DNA of 64,000 nt from Atherinomorus stipes. Taxonomy: Eukaryota; Chordata; Actinopteri; Atheriniformes; Atherinidae. Position numbers and translations under genes: made by a program. The DNA lies in contig JALJCO010008634.1 of NCBI GenBank assembly GCA_023101725.1, positions 1 through 64,000 on the forward strand, read 5' to 3'. The notes beneath the pieces are model-generated. The model saw only the letters and a list, made by a program, of their open reading frames with translations. It was not told where the DNA came from and did no database searches. Shown one piece after another: positions 1-11,691 of the stretch; positions within the stretch are counted from its first letter, which is position 1, and each line of letters begins with the position of its first letter.

Positions 1-3000
1 AGTCCCTGTCCTTTAAGAATTAGAAAATTTAACTGTCATTTTAACCTGTGGGGATTGTGGGTGGTTTCCGGAGAAGAGACTGATTGTGGAAATATTCACA
101 TATTTACCCGTCCTTCTCCGTATTGTATTCAGGGGTGGTTTGGTAGGATCTGAAGAGTGGATTAAAAAGCTGTGTCATCTGGGAATGAACCCCCAGCGCC
201 AAACCGAATCAAAATTGTTTGATCCAGAAGCTTGTTCTGCGGGGGTGACACAAAGCTGGCCCAGAGCCATTCACCTTCAACCTACGTGTTTGTAATTTTC
301 ATAACTGTAACATAGTTTTTGTAAAAATGGAGGGTGTGCCGAAACAGGACAGAGAGAGAGTGAGGAGCAAGCAGGGGGAACTCCTGACTGTACAGGCATG
401 GTGGGGGAAATTATTGTATTGTACTGTATATAGTGTGTTTTGGGGAGGCTCTCTCTCCTTAGGAGGTTTGGATACTTCTGAAGTTAACTGTTTCTTAATG
501 TCAAAGAAAATTAGGGATGAAAATACAAAATGAAAACCTGGGCCTAGGATAATTGGCATTTAATAGAAGGACACAGAAACAGAAGTATTTCAACATGTGG
601 TGTATGAGTGTGTAGGCCTATGTGTGTTGGAGTATGTGTGCAAGTATGTGACAGTGTGAATGTAAATATGTATATATTAATATAATCATTGAAAGAGAAG
701 CCTGAAGGTGTGATCAGTTTAGCATTGAGAAGAGCCTGGAACAGGATTATTGCTGATGGTATAGATAGAGAACAGATGAGATAAAAAAAAAAAAAAAAAA
801 GTAAAAAGTCTGGTTAAGAATGGAGCGGAAACTGAACAGTTTAAAGTTGCCACGTTTTACGGGTCTCTATGTAAATGTTAGTGAAGTAATTCAGAGATAT
901 GAACAAACTGGTCCGTTTTTCTCTGTCATGCAGCCCAGGAAGCTGAGAATTCTCTGCTCACATTAGCCCCCACCTTTTCTGAAGGCTGTGAGTGTGTGCT
1001 GTTCAAGGGACATCTGATTTTAAGCCTTAGTCGGGTAGCATGGTACCAGGGAAAGTAGAGGAATAATGAATGGTGAGGATGAGATATTTTACCGTTTGTG
1101 CACGGTTCATAAGAGAAAGGAATTAAGATGTAATGTAATATCTGATTTAAAAGCGGTAAGAAAACAACCCTCACAGAATAGGGACAGGGGAGTGATTGGA
1201 CGGGAATGAGGTAATGGATGCTTTTGGCCCGAACTTCCTAAGAAATCAAGAAAAAGAGGTCATGAGAAGTTTTGATTTCGCTATTGGGTTTGGTATGAGA
1301 CCTGAATAGATTCTGTCAGAAGATTCTTTTGTGTTTGTTTGAGCTGGGACAATATTTTACAAGCTGACTTTGAACGTCACACGAAGCTGGGCAGTTTTTG
1401 TTTTACTCAGTAACCGAGGGGTTAAACTTTGCATGAAGCGTTCCTCCGAGGCTGCCCGGGAAGTTGGTCCAAGTGGAGACAAAGATTTTTAAAGAATGAA
1501 GTAAGTTATAATCCCTTCTGATCGTAAGATTTAGTAAAGTTAAGCTAATTAGGCTTAAAACTGAGGTATAGGTGTGAGAAGTAGGTCCGTGTAGATTTAG
1601 AGTCGTGAGGACAGAGTTTTTTTTTTCAGTTGCTGCTGTGAAATGACCCCCTCCCAGTTAGCCGAGCCGCATCACTGTCCAGAAAAGACTCTCATCATAG
1701 AACCTAGTTTAATCCTTTGGCTCTCAGCATGAGACTCTGTTTTAGTGTTTTATGGTAATTGTTGTTTTTGCTTGGCTTTATTAGGTTTAAATGATTTTTA
1801 CTTATTTAATTTAATTGTTTTATTCTTTTGAAAGTGTTGTGTTAGGTTTTTAGAGGGGGTGGAGGCAGAGCACGTTGTTTCAACGGTGGTTGTTTTAAGG
1901 GGCGTGGGAATAAAGTTGGTCGGGTGATGGAATCTGATTTTTTAATTAAATTAACTTATAGAATCATACGCTGCAGTCTGAAATAAGTTTTAACTTTCCC
2001 TCGGAGTAAAGGTATAAAGTTGTTGCAGTTTAGAGGGCATGAACAACAGGGATTGGTTCTTGGAGGATTGCTTCCTATCAGTTTCTGTTAGGTGTTTGAC
2101 TGCCTTTGTCATGTTTACACTTCAGAGGGAGTGGTTGAGAAGGTCTGTCAGTTTGGACATGAGTGTGGAACCAGGAGTGTGAAGGACTGGAAAAGGAGAT
2201 AAAATCGTAGTCATATGCAGTCATGATGTGATGAATGACATAGAACCAACATGACATGTTTACTGTTTATGCCGCTGTTCAATCCCAGACTCATATGTGG
2301 AGGACCATGTTGTCTCAGTACGGAACATAATGTATTGACTAAGGTACGATGAAAACTCTGCATTCTAGGGAATAACGGATTTAACTTGGGAAAAGGTGAA
2401 AATGCATCTAACAATGGGACAACAATTTAATTGGTTTACGACAAGATGAGAAATCAAGTCTTAATAATGTAGCATTGGTTATCTTCTTTGGTATGGCATA
2501 CGTTTTTCTTTGCATCAAAGCAATTTCCTTCTTTGTTTTAAGGTGGCGGATAGAGTTCCAGGAAATAAAATGTATAGTTTCAACCACCTCATGAATTTGG
2601 TCTGAGGAAAAGGCAACTAAAATTAGAGGTGACAAGGTGACGTAATGTGATTTGGAGTGGATTCAAAATGATAATCTCTACAGTGCTAGGATTTTCAGTT
2701 TATATTTTCTTTGTTATTCTCTCGGTGTGACCTCTCCCACAAAGGTAACAGTGAGCAGACAAATTAAGACTTTTAAACAAAAGGTTTGTCGGTAACTTAA
2801 CTGAGTAGATGAGGAAGGGAAAAAAGGTGTAGATAATAGGTTCATAGATCTGAACCTTATTTGCAGGATAACATGGCTGGCTGCACTTCTGATGAAGTTT
2901 AGGATTTATGGTATTACTTAAAAATCATTTCAGAATAAGCACAGTAGGATTAGGATAGTTCCTGCTATGCAGGCTGTGCCTCATGTGGTATGACAATGGT

Positions 3001-5698
3001 GTTTTTTCTAAGGGGAGGAAATGGAGAAGTGAGCGTGTGGTTTTAAGGGGCTATAGGACGTAACATAACCTCAAAAGGGGGGGATATTTTGGGTCATCCT
3101 CTGAAGGTCAGGGTGCTCCCTGCCTTTACGTCTTAACAGGTTTCCATCTGTTTATCAGCCTTTAATATTTTCAGTTAAAAAGTTAGATAAAAGGGGGGGC
3201 TGATAAAAACTTTTCCTTTTCTGGGGCTGGCGAAGCACTGGGAGGAGGAGGACTATGGTGCAGAGTCTGGTCAGCTAATCTGATCAGAAGTTATGACAGT
3301 GGGGCTGTGCTGGAAGGGTTCGGGTTCAGTTTGCTAATTCACACGTCTCTGGCAATGTTTACTATTTCCACGCTCCTGTGCAACGAAGAAATAAGCTTGC
3401 GGCGCTACTGTAAAGCAATGAAGAAAGCTTGCACATTTCGCAGACATATAGGGGCTGTAAAATACGCAACGAAGTAACTGCTTACAGATCACACCTAAAT
3501 TGGGGACACCTGGTGGTGCTGCATTTCTGACTTCGGTGGTTGCCGACAGTTTTGGGGGGCTGTCTGCGAGTGCTGATGATAAATGTGGCACGGTACAGGT
3601 TTTATGTTTCTCACTCAATGTTGGTTGTCATGATGAAATCATGACAAAAGGGGGAAGAGTGAGACTTGGTTGGATTAATGAAATGTATGGGAGATGAGGC
3701 CTTGACTGTTCCAGCAGAGCCAAAAGGGAATATTGTATTGAAACAGTGTAACGGACACACTCGCACACTTCTCTTTCCAAGGTTTTGGCATGGCTCCCAG
3801 AGTTCTGACCATACCTTAAAGCAGCCAGGATAAAGCAGCCATATTTAGTTATGAAAGGATTCTTTTCCTTTAGGTAGGTGTTATAAGATAGTTCATTAAT
3901 CAGGTCGTTATTTTTGTGGGGAGGACACAGTGTGTTGATGATTGACTAACTTGGAGTGAACATAGGGGAGATTTTTCTTCTGGACATGAGAGCTACAGTA
4001 TATTGGAATTGGTGTTTTATATACATGGAGTCATGGGTTGAACAGGTGTATAATCAGTTCTTTTAGGGGGGTTATAATTGTTTTGGGGTTGTATAGAGTA
4101 ATATATATAATATATTTTGGAAGACAGAGGAGGGGTTGTTCTCAACCTAGAGGGAAGAAATTTGGCAGTCATAGGGTTTAGTTGGCAAGTGAACTATTGT
4201 GAGGTTTTATTTTACTTATTTTGAGGGAGGTCTTATTCTTGTATACTGTTTATCATTTCCTGTATTTCCAGCTGACCACACTAGTAAGGGAGCAATACAT
4301 GAGGTGTTGTCAAGGAATACGGTGGTTCATTTTAGTATTTTATATCTATTATTATGGATGGATTTGTAGCTGTCTAGGATAGAAAGAATGAAGAACAACG
4401 AGGCTTAGAGGGCACCAAGACAATTGTAAGGTTTTCTGAGGCCTGTAGACAGAACAGATCAGTGACGTGATTGAGAATGAATGATGCTGAAAAGCGAGAA
4501 TGCTGTCAGTAGGTGGATCATAAACATTATCAGCTCAATAGGGGAACGTCCCAATCTGAAGAGATTGGGGCGTATCTCACATTTCAGGGTGTTGTACAAA
4601 AGGAAAGGATCCTCCTCTGGTAAGCGTGTGAGGAGGGGAGACTGGAAGCCATCCAGGATGTGAAAGGAACCAGTGGACGTCTGTATACATAATAAAATTC
4701 CTGTTTATTACATGAAATATCATTGAATGGTTGCTCTGCATGGCTTGGGGCTCTATCAGTATTAATTCTGGATTGTTTTCCTTTGTTTTCAGATTTGGCC
4801 AGCCGGACCTCCTGATCCCACTTTCTCATTCAGCCAGAATGCAGAGGGGAAAAAAAAAAACAGACTTCCTCCCCAGCGACCTCACTTTACCAACAGTAGA
4901 ATCACAGCAATCTGCTGGTCTTATGAGCAGCGTAGCGGCTTTAGGCTGATATATATATTTGACAGGACACATTTCCTATGACGGTTCATAAAGTTATGAC
5001 ACGGGATCATATTCTGTTGCTGTGAAGGTGATTGGGGACATATAACTGTCTTTAGGCTTGGACTGTTTGGGGTTATTTTTAGAGAAAAGGGGGACATACC
5101 TCTTGGGTAGGGGTTAGGTTAAGGTGTATTAAATGAATTACAAATTTTCGGGAGGTTCTTCATGGGGAAGTACCTGGCCGGCCCTTCTGTGTTAATTAAT
5201 TAATGAGCATTCTGTCTGGCTGGATGAGATATCTGGGGCCTGGAGACGGTGGGCTATTTCTCTTTTTCTCTGTTCATTGTGCTGCTCATTTACTTGGCTG
5301 CAGAGGCAAGGTCATTACACCGGGGCATGAGTGCATGTGACATCGAACTGTTGGATTGTTGTATTATGATGTTCAGCTTAACTTTTCCTTTTATCATGTT
5401 CAGGTAGGGTGTGAAAGGGGGGTGCACATCTAGGCAGATGAGGGCCTGGCGCTTGGCCAGTGGATGGGTTTTCTTTAGTGATATTTCAGTTCTCAGGGGT
5501 TATAATCTTGTTTAGCATAATATCAGGTCGGTGATATTTTTCTGTTTGCATCCTTTTGTCTGTTTGTGGGGGAGTCATCCCCACGGTGGCAGATTCTTTT
5601 TGTGATTACAGGTCCGGGACACCTGATGAGGTGAACCTGGGGCGGCCAAAGGATATCAGCTGAGGGTTCGTCTCAGGGAGAGAGACGAAAAGGGGGAG
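1..5698 (+). mobile_element. Probable internal region of a decayed LTR retroelement (no intact genes)
   Basis: No recognisable protein is encoded on either strand; the longest open frames are under 100 codons and match nothing I know. The plus strand is rich in G and T with many short G runs (near 3085, 3193, 3650, 4066, 5418), unlike the AT-rich flanks further right. The stretch ends in a polypurine tract at 5687-5698 directly before an LTR-like sequence, so I infer that it is the 3' internal part of an LTR element whose 5' end lies left of the window. It could instead be several old insertions. It contains no env-like or pol-like frame I can support. A (TG)-rich patch lies at about 600-660 and an A run at 783-800. 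Confidence 0.35.
5687..5698 (+). promoter_or_regulatory. Polypurine tract before LTR
   Basis: The purine run GAAAAGGGGGAG sits immediately upstream of a TGTAGCG sequence, the usual arrangement of the plus-strand primer tract and the start of a 3' LTR in retroelements. Confidence 0.55.
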
Positions 5699-5699
5699 T

Positions 5700-6187
5700 T
5701 GTAGCGAAATATCCTTTGTCAAGTATCCTTTTTTAATTCTGTTGGGATCATTAATGCAGGAAAAGGGAGGATTGTGTTTGGAATAGGCAACCTTGGCAAC
5801 GAGGAGGAGGGTGTCAATATTGTTTATTTAGAAAGAAGGAATGTTGGTATCTGTGTGTGTGTATCTGGTGTGTGTGTGTGGATCTGGGCCTTCGGTCGGT
5901 CATGCTGACCTGGAGATGGACCAAGAATGGGATGGAGTCAGATAAACGAGCCAATTCATGAGGAGATCGCTTTGCACAATTTGCATGACCTTATTTGGAC
6001 ATTGTATAGCTATAAAACCCCGGGGTAGGCAGAATAGCTTTGTCAGACTTGCGCCCTGGCATACAGAACTGTTATTAGTTAGTTCAGGGTGCTGGTTTGA
6101 CCCGGGGCTCTGTAAAGAACCTTGATTTCTTTGGCTTTGTATAATAAATCATTTAATACAGAGAAGTTGCAGTGTGATCCTTATCAA
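5700..6187 (+). mobile_element. LTR of an LTR retroelement (3' LTR or solo LTR)
   Basis: Starts with TGTAGCG after the polypurine tract. It contains a promoter-like TATAAAA at 6011-6017 and an AATAAA poly(A) signal at 6143-6148, in the order expected for U3-R-U5. A short TG microsatellite lies at 5857-5880. The 3' end is uncertain: 6187 is chosen as a plausible CA end, and Gypsy integrase sequence is open from 6203. No second copy of this LTR occurs in the window, and it is unlike the LTR at 9358-10011, so it belongs to a different element. Confidence 0.55.
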
Positions 6188-6202
6188 GAAACGAATGCGT
6201 AA

Positions 6203-7240
6203 TGCTTCAAGACAGCTCTTCATGATGACTCAGGGCATCTGGGCTTTGAAAGGACCGTACAGCTTATAAGGGAGAGGTTTCACTGGCCAAGGATGTTCCA
6301 AGAGGTTAAGGCCTGGTGTGAGCAGTGTGAGAGGTGCTGCCTGAGAAAGACCCCAACCGCAGGTGTCAGAGCTCCCTTAGTCAGCATCCACAGCAGTGCC
6401 CCCATGGAGCTTATATGCGTGGACTTTCTGACCCTAGAGAAGTCGAGGGGTGGCATAGAAAATGTCCTCATCGTTACTGACCACTTCTCACGGTACGCAC
6501 AGGCCTATGCCACTAAAGACCAGAAAGCCAACGCTGTTGCCAGAGTGCTGTGGAGAAATTTCTTCTGTCGGTTTGGTTTCCCGGAGAAATTGCATGCAGA
6601 CCAGGGGCGCAATTTTGAAAGTGCTGTTGTGAAGGAGTTGTGCAAGTGTGCCGGTATCACCAAGACCCACACAACCCCCTATCACCCCCAGGGCAACGGG
6701 ACCACAGAGAGGTTTAACCGCACCCTCATGAACATGCTCGGGACGCTGGAACCTCACCTGAAGCCCCGGTGGCATGAGCATCTGGAGGCAATGACACACG
6801 CTTATAACTGCACACGCCATGACTCTACAGGATATTCACCATACTTCCTGATGTTTGGCAGGCACCCCAGGCTCCCAGTGGACCTGATCCTCGGGCTCCA
6901 CACCACCAAGGAGGGAACGTGTGAATGCGAATATAGTGAGTATGTCCAGACCCTGCATGACTGTCTGTCACAGGCCTATGCTCAGGCTAATCAGACCTCT
7001 CACCAGGCAAAGGGACAACAAAAGAAATACTATGATCAGAGAGCAAAGAGTCAAGTCTTTAACCAGGGTGACAGAGTTTTGGTTAGAGTGTGTCATGTGG
7101 AGGGGCGGCAGAAACTGGGAGACAAGTGGGAGCCCCAGGCGTATGTTGTGGTGAAGAAGCAGCCCAATGTACCTGTGTATGTGGTTCGCTTGGAAAATGG
7201 CAAAACAGAAAGGGTGGTTCACCGTAACCTCCTCACACAA
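6203..7240 (+). pseudogene. Gypsy-type retrotransposon pol, integrase region (interrupted)
   Basis: This encodes the integrase part of a Ty3/Gypsy-like polyprotein, which inserts element cDNA into host DNA. The zinc-binding HHCC finger starts upstream of the first ATG (His codons at 6221 and 6236) and finishes with CxxC just after 6293. The catalytic core is complete: Asp in ICVDF (residue 44 from the ATG at 6293), Asp in HADQG (103) and Glu in GTTERF (139), giving D-D35E spacing. A chromodomain-less C-terminal region with GDRVLVRV and VVHRNLL follows. A stop at 6200 and LTR sequence cut off the reverse transcriptase side, and a Harbinger element interrupts the frame at about 7240. It is a dead copy, although the core itself has no stop, so the insertions look younger than the decay of the other elements. 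Confidence 0.9.
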
Positions 7241-7712
7241 TGGCCCTCATTTATCAAACGATCGTACGACGAAAATCTGTGCGTACGACCATTTCCACGC
7301 AAGACTCGGCATTTATCAATTTGAACGTGAGCGTAGGATACGATCAAATCTCACGACAGCTCTGAGTTCGTGTACGCAAGTTTGAGTCAGTGAGGGTTTG
7401 CAGCAGCGCAGCAGAACATGAAAATATTTATTAACCAAACCGCAAGCTGTCATTTAAACATAAGTATTCACATATCAGCACGAAGAATGAACCCATTTGT
7501 AAAGAAAAAGAAAAAGGAAAAAGGGAATGTAGAACGTAGCCTATTCCCTAAATTGCAAAAATAGCTGCGACTGAATTTAATTCCTCCATTTATCTCAACA
7601 AATTATTAAAATTATTAACATATAGTTCTAGGAGACAAGTGCTTTTCACTCTTCGTGCATCTCCTCACCCCGCTGGTAAACCTGCACATCGGAGCGCAGG
7701 TAGGCATCATTG

Positions 7713-7885
7713 CGCACACACGCGCAGGTGCCCAGGTGGAGCGCTGCTTCGGGCTGCAGGAAGGCAGGTGTGTGTCGGACGGTCCGACTCGGACCCGGCA
7801 GGATGAAACGCTGCTTTAGACTCTGAGAAAGTCTACAACACTCCTGTCCTGTGCAGTGCTGCACATCGCTCGGACCGCTGGAGAG
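7713..7885 (+). pseudogene. Harbinger transposase C-terminal relic
   Basis: In one frame AHTRAGAQVERCFGLQEGR (7713-7772) resembles the conserved VERxFGxLKxRF block of PIF/Harbinger (HARBI1-like) transposases. Further on SCAVLHIAR (7847-7873) matches the CAVLHNIA block. Both blocks lie in the right order and at roughly the right distance, but a stop codon and frame changes separate them, so only a fossil remains. The catalytic DDE residues were not found. Confidence 0.6.
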
Positions 7886-8313
7886 TTTTGATACGCAGTC
7901 AGAGGAGAACATGCGCCGGCAGCCGCCCTGCAGCCCCCACTGGGCTATACGGAGGAGACAGCAGCTGATCCGTCATTTCTAATAACTAATCTATACGTTA
8001 AAGTTGTTTAAGTGCTGAGTCAGTAGACTGTCCCTTAGTTTTGCAAATGCAAGTTATCTTTTTTCCGTCCCTGTCCGGTTCAGGCTCGGATCTGACCGGC
8101 ATCCACCTGTCACCTGTTAGAGCGCAGGGGGGCGGTGAAACATCTTTTGGTGGTATGTTTCATATTGGACCACTTTTTCTTGACCCATTGACTAAAGAAT
8201 TGTGACGCTGCCATCGGATGTGGGCTATTATTAAATTTCACAACTAATAAAACAAATAAACCATATCAGCCAGGCCTAGATTGAGACTTTTATTAATATC
8301 TCAGCCGGAGTCG

Positions 8314-8589
8314 TTACCGGTGAGGCTGACTGATCCTCTTCCGTGCAGCGTTTTTCTGCACGTCTCTGACTTCGGTTTTTAAGCTGCCAAACAGCACCTC
8401 TTTAATCTTTCCCACCTCACAAACGAAGAATTCTGTCTTGATCCCCCCCAAAAGTTTCTTTTTTGGCAGAATCTCTCCTCGCCGTGGTTCAACCTCGCCG
8501 GGTGAAGCCTCATCATTATGCATGTTTAAGGGCGTAACCGTGGGCGTGACATTTAAATGACGATGGATTTCAGCTTTGGAATTTATCAA
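8314..8589 (-). pseudogene. Myb/SANT-like gene relic of the Harbinger element
   Basis: A 91-codon open frame on the minus strand contains EVGKIKEVLFGSLKTEV, which resembles the start of the Myb/SANT-like proteins that accompany Harbinger transposases (pattern EVExxKxVLFGSLxxGIT). It runs opposite to the transposase relic. The DNA-binding helices that should follow are not preserved. The assignment rests on this one block plus its position inside the element. Confidence 0.45.
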
Positions 8590-8722
8590 GACTCTTTTGT
8601 TCGTACGACGAGATGGGACCGATACGAACGTTTTAATAAATCACACGTGGGTCCAATCGTACGACCATTTTTACGATCAGATGTGCGACCATTTCGACGA
8701 TCGTTTGATAAATGAGGGCCAT

Positions 8723-9205
8723 TGTGTGTTTCTTCCAGTGGAGCAGGCTGGTGGGACAACAAGAGAATAGGCTGAGCAAGACATAGAGGAGAACATGGGG
8801 ATGGAGGCTGCAGAGGACATTGGGGAACCAGCTGCAGAAGGGTCAACAGAAGGGGATGGGCCAGATCCAGTTGAGGACCCAGAGGAGGATGACTTGGACG
8901 AAAAGGTGGAGAAGTGTTTACTGGAGACAACAAATGAACAGCTTGAATGTGCAGGGGCGGAGAAAAAGGATGTGGAGACAGAAAAAGTAGGTGAAGGAGG
9001 GGAGGAGCATGTAACAACCAGGGACAGCAAGTTGCCTGCTACACTCAGCGCTCCAAGGAGGAACACACCGAGAAATCGACGTCCCCCAAAGAAACTCTCG
9101 TATGAGTCACAAGTCGTGGAATCTGAGGAGGATCGGCAGAAGATAGAACGAGGGTGGAGGTTGTGGCAGAGAGCCAAAGCAAGGAGAGCTGCAGGAGACA
9201 TGTAG
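8723..9205 (+). pseudogene. Gypsy pol C-terminal tail, continued after the Harbinger insertion
   Basis: Open frame in the same phase as the integrase. It starts at CVFLPVEQ, has one in-frame TAG at 8768-8770, then runs without a stop from 8771 to 9205. The tail is acidic (PEEDDLDEKVEK) and ends in a basic RNRRPPKKLSYES patch, a common ending in vertebrate Gypsy polyproteins. The stop codon and the upstream interruption make it non-functional. Confidence 0.7.
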
Positions 9206-9357
9206 CTGGACATCCCACCCTACTACAGATTACATGTCGTACATTCCACACACATTCACTTTTAATTTTTTGGACTGTTCTCTTTTTTTTGCTTATGTCC
9301 AGTTTTTATTTGATTTGCTCCGATGACTGGGACGCCATCCATTAAAGAAGGGGTGGA

Positions 9358-10011
9358 TGTAGGGCAGTTGCCTAACTAGGCCAGCAGATGGCGCTTGGAT
9401 ATTGTCTTTTACCCTCAGGGGGTTGAGCGAGTACCGCCGTGTGTCCTGGCAGGCCACCGTATTTTGTTTGGTGTTCTCCCGCAACAGCGCCATTTTGGGT
9501 TAATGTTGACTGTGTCCCGTCATAAGGTGAGCAGCAGAAATAGTGTTCTGCAAAAATGTGGATTAAACTGATAAAAGTTGACATTTTTCCATGTAGTCTG
9601 TTAGGCTGGTGTGTTAAAGATATGGTAGGCGCCAAATTCAGGAAGATATTCAGAGTTGAATAGTTTCATTTTATGTGTGTTTATACAAGAATGTCAGCCG
9701 TGACTCTCGTTAGCTTCCTGTGTAGCTACAGCATTAGCTCCTAGGTATTTCTGTGCTGCAGGCCCCACTATGAATCTTTTGCTTGTTTTTATCATTATTA
9801 TCATAATGTTTTGGGTTAATGTTGACTGTGTCCCGTCATAAGGGTGAAGCTGCCAACACGACCCGTGATAAATAAACGGCGTGGTCCAAGCCATAAATAA
9901 GACAACCACCTGTGTCCGACTTGTCCCTCCTCAACACCACAACATCATCATAACACAACGCAGAGTCGCTGGGTGCGGAGAGGCGCAGTCCCCCACACGG
10001 GCCGGGTTACA
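9358..10011 (+). mobile_element. 3' LTR of the Gypsy element
   Basis: Follows a purine-rich tract (AAAGAAGGGGTGGA) after the pol tail. It starts TGTAGGGC and ends GGTTACA, giving TGTA...TACA termini and a length of 654 bp. AATAAA-type signals occur at 9871-9895. It contains an internal direct repeat of 35 bp (9493-9527 and 9809-9843). Directly after it, L1-like LINE coding sequence begins, so the Gypsy element was inserted into a LINE. Confidence 0.75.
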
Positions 10012-10778
10012 TCTTCATTATGACTTTTTCAGGTATCTCCAAGCAGTTTTGTAAAGACAACGGTCTCTTTAATTTTACCAGAACAAGTCTGGCTGGATGA
10101 ATGCTTGGCACTGAATCCATTTGATAAAGGCTTAGTTTCAGTTTTGTACAATAGAATACAAGGTGCAGCATCTCCATCACTAAACCATTTAAAAAACAAA
10201 TGGGTGGAAGAACTAGGTGAACAACTTATTGATACTACTTGGCAGGCCGCCATCAGCAGAATTCATTCATCATCCATTTGTATTAAACACAGCCTGATTC
10301 AGTTTAAGGTACTACACAGGTTGCATCTGTTTTTCGAACAAAATTGCAAAATTATACACAGGTGCTGATCCATCTTGTGTAAGGTGTGGCTATAGCCCCG
10401 CTAACCTTAGTCATATGTTCTGGGCCTGTCCCAAACTTCATAATTTTTGGCAAGAAATCTTTAGAACATTCTCCTCTCTATGCAAGAAGAATATTGGGCC
10501 AAGTTGCATTACAGCTTTGTTCGGGGTTGTCCCACTGAATATATCTGTAACATCACATCAGGCCAGTGCAATAGCTTTCATTGCATTACTTGCAAGACGC
10601 CTGATACTGTTTACCTGGAGAAAAAGCAGCCCCGCCATCTTACAAATGCTAAATGGAGGAAGTCATGTCCCATTTAAAATTGGAACATTTGAGGCACATC
10701 ACAAATGGTTCCCTCCAAAAATATGACAAGATCTGGCAACCATTTATTACCTTCTTTGAAACTCATTTCAGAGTATAG
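10012..10778 (+). pseudogene. L1-like LINE ORF2, C-terminal fragment
   Basis: Encodes the C-terminal region of a fish L1/Tx1-like ORF2 protein. Recognisable blocks are NPFDKGLVSVLYN, SLIQFKVLHRLH and the zinc knuckle CVRCGYSPANLSHMFWACP (C-x2-C...H-x4-C), then FETHFRV and stop at 10776-10778. The blocks fall in three reading frames, so at least two frameshifts have occurred. The 5' part (endonuclease, reverse transcriptase) is absent because the Gypsy LTR borders it. Confidence 0.8.
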
Positions 10779-11012
10779 CCTTTAACTCCTCTTTCTTATT
10801 TATTTATTGGACAACCCTAATGTGTTTTGTCACTGTTTGTTTTGTGTCGTTACACTAATATCACTGATATGATCATCTGCCAGTTAATGTATGTTTCCCT
10901 CATGTTTCTTGTTCTTGTCTGTCACTTGTGAGCACCAAATGCCGTTGTATTGCTGTTTTGTTTTTTTTGTATATTGTTCTAAAGTTCAAAGGCAATAAAA
11001 ATATTTGAAAAT
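10779..11012 (+). mobile_element. LINE 3' untranslated tail
   Basis: AT-rich sequence following the ORF2 stop, with AATAAA at 10994-10999, ending in an A/T-rich stretch. Interpreted as the 3' UTR and tail of the L1-like element. Confidence 0.5.
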
Positions 11013-11691
11013 ATTTTCTCCCTCTGTTGGAACACAGAAATCAGTGAAGGATTCTGTCATTTAGTTTGGCCTACATTTATTCATATGACACTATTTTCAG
11101 CATGAAATCTTTAATATCTAGATCCGAAGTACCATAGCCTGAGGATTATTCTGGAAGCCGGGACCACTCCAATTTGTATTACTTCGACCTGGTGTTTTAA
11201 TAATTGAGGTTGTTGTGAATTATTCACATAAATGTTTGACATGAAATACATTTTACATGATTTGATTAATTATTTGAATTTGTGAATTGTTTACTCGTGT
11301 ATGTTAGAAAATGCAGTTTACATGATTTATTATTATTTGGATTTAACATGATTTTAATACATAAGTACAGAGAAGTTTATTGTTTAAACCTAAAATGATT
11401 TATTTTGAAACACCCGGAAGTGTTTTATTGTGAAGGGGTGCTTAACTGGAACTGTTCTATCCTGTTTGCTTGCGCTTGACTGTTGTTATTGCTTCTGAAC
11501 GGCAACTTCCGGGCCGATTTTCTTGTGAAAAGTTTGCTGAACAGCAAATGACCAGCAAACGATCGGAGCCTCCGTCATGATTGGGAAGCCTTCACTTCGT
11601 AATAGTTTGGTGCCGAAAACCCGGGAAGTAAGGACTTTATTAACTTTTCTGAACGGAGTGAAAGGCTAACGGTTTAGTAGCTGCCATGACG
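11013..11691. other. Intergenic sequence with a primer-binding-site-like motif
   Basis: No coding frame recognised. At 11608-11627 the sequence TGGTGCCGAAAACCCGGGAA resembles a retroelement primer-binding site (complement of a tRNA 3' end starting TGG). A degraded LTR could therefore precede it, but no LTR start or partner was found. Confidence 0.3.

Larger units (their letters stand above)
7234..8728. mobile_element. PIF/Harbinger-type DNA transposon inserted in the Gypsy pol
   Basis: The ends are perfect inverted repeats of 32 bp (7234-7265 and 8697-8728) with core GGCCCTCATTTATCAAACG. Subterminal copies of CGTACGACCATTT occur at both ends. Internally there are relics of two genes in the layout typical of Harbinger elements: a transposase on the plus strand and a Myb/SANT-like gene on the minus strand. 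Pol sequence resumes at the right end in the same reading-frame phase, so the host gene was split by this insertion. Target duplication is hard to read because the flank is itself palindromic (CACACAAT...ATTGTGTG); only a 2-bp AT is symmetrical. Confidence 0.8.

Noticed and set aside
6488..6820. A 110-codon minus-strand open frame inside the integrase
   Set aside because: It is a shadow of the conserved Gypsy integrase frame on the plus strand.
8795..9205. A stand-alone acidic host protein of 136 residues
   Set aside because: It lies in phase with and directly downstream of the Gypsy integrase, just before the LTR, and has the acidic then basic ending of a Gypsy polyprotein tail.
5700..10011. 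The LTRs at 5700 and 9358 as the two ends of one element
   Set aside because: Apart from the first TGTAG they do not share sequence, and the first follows its own polypurine tract.
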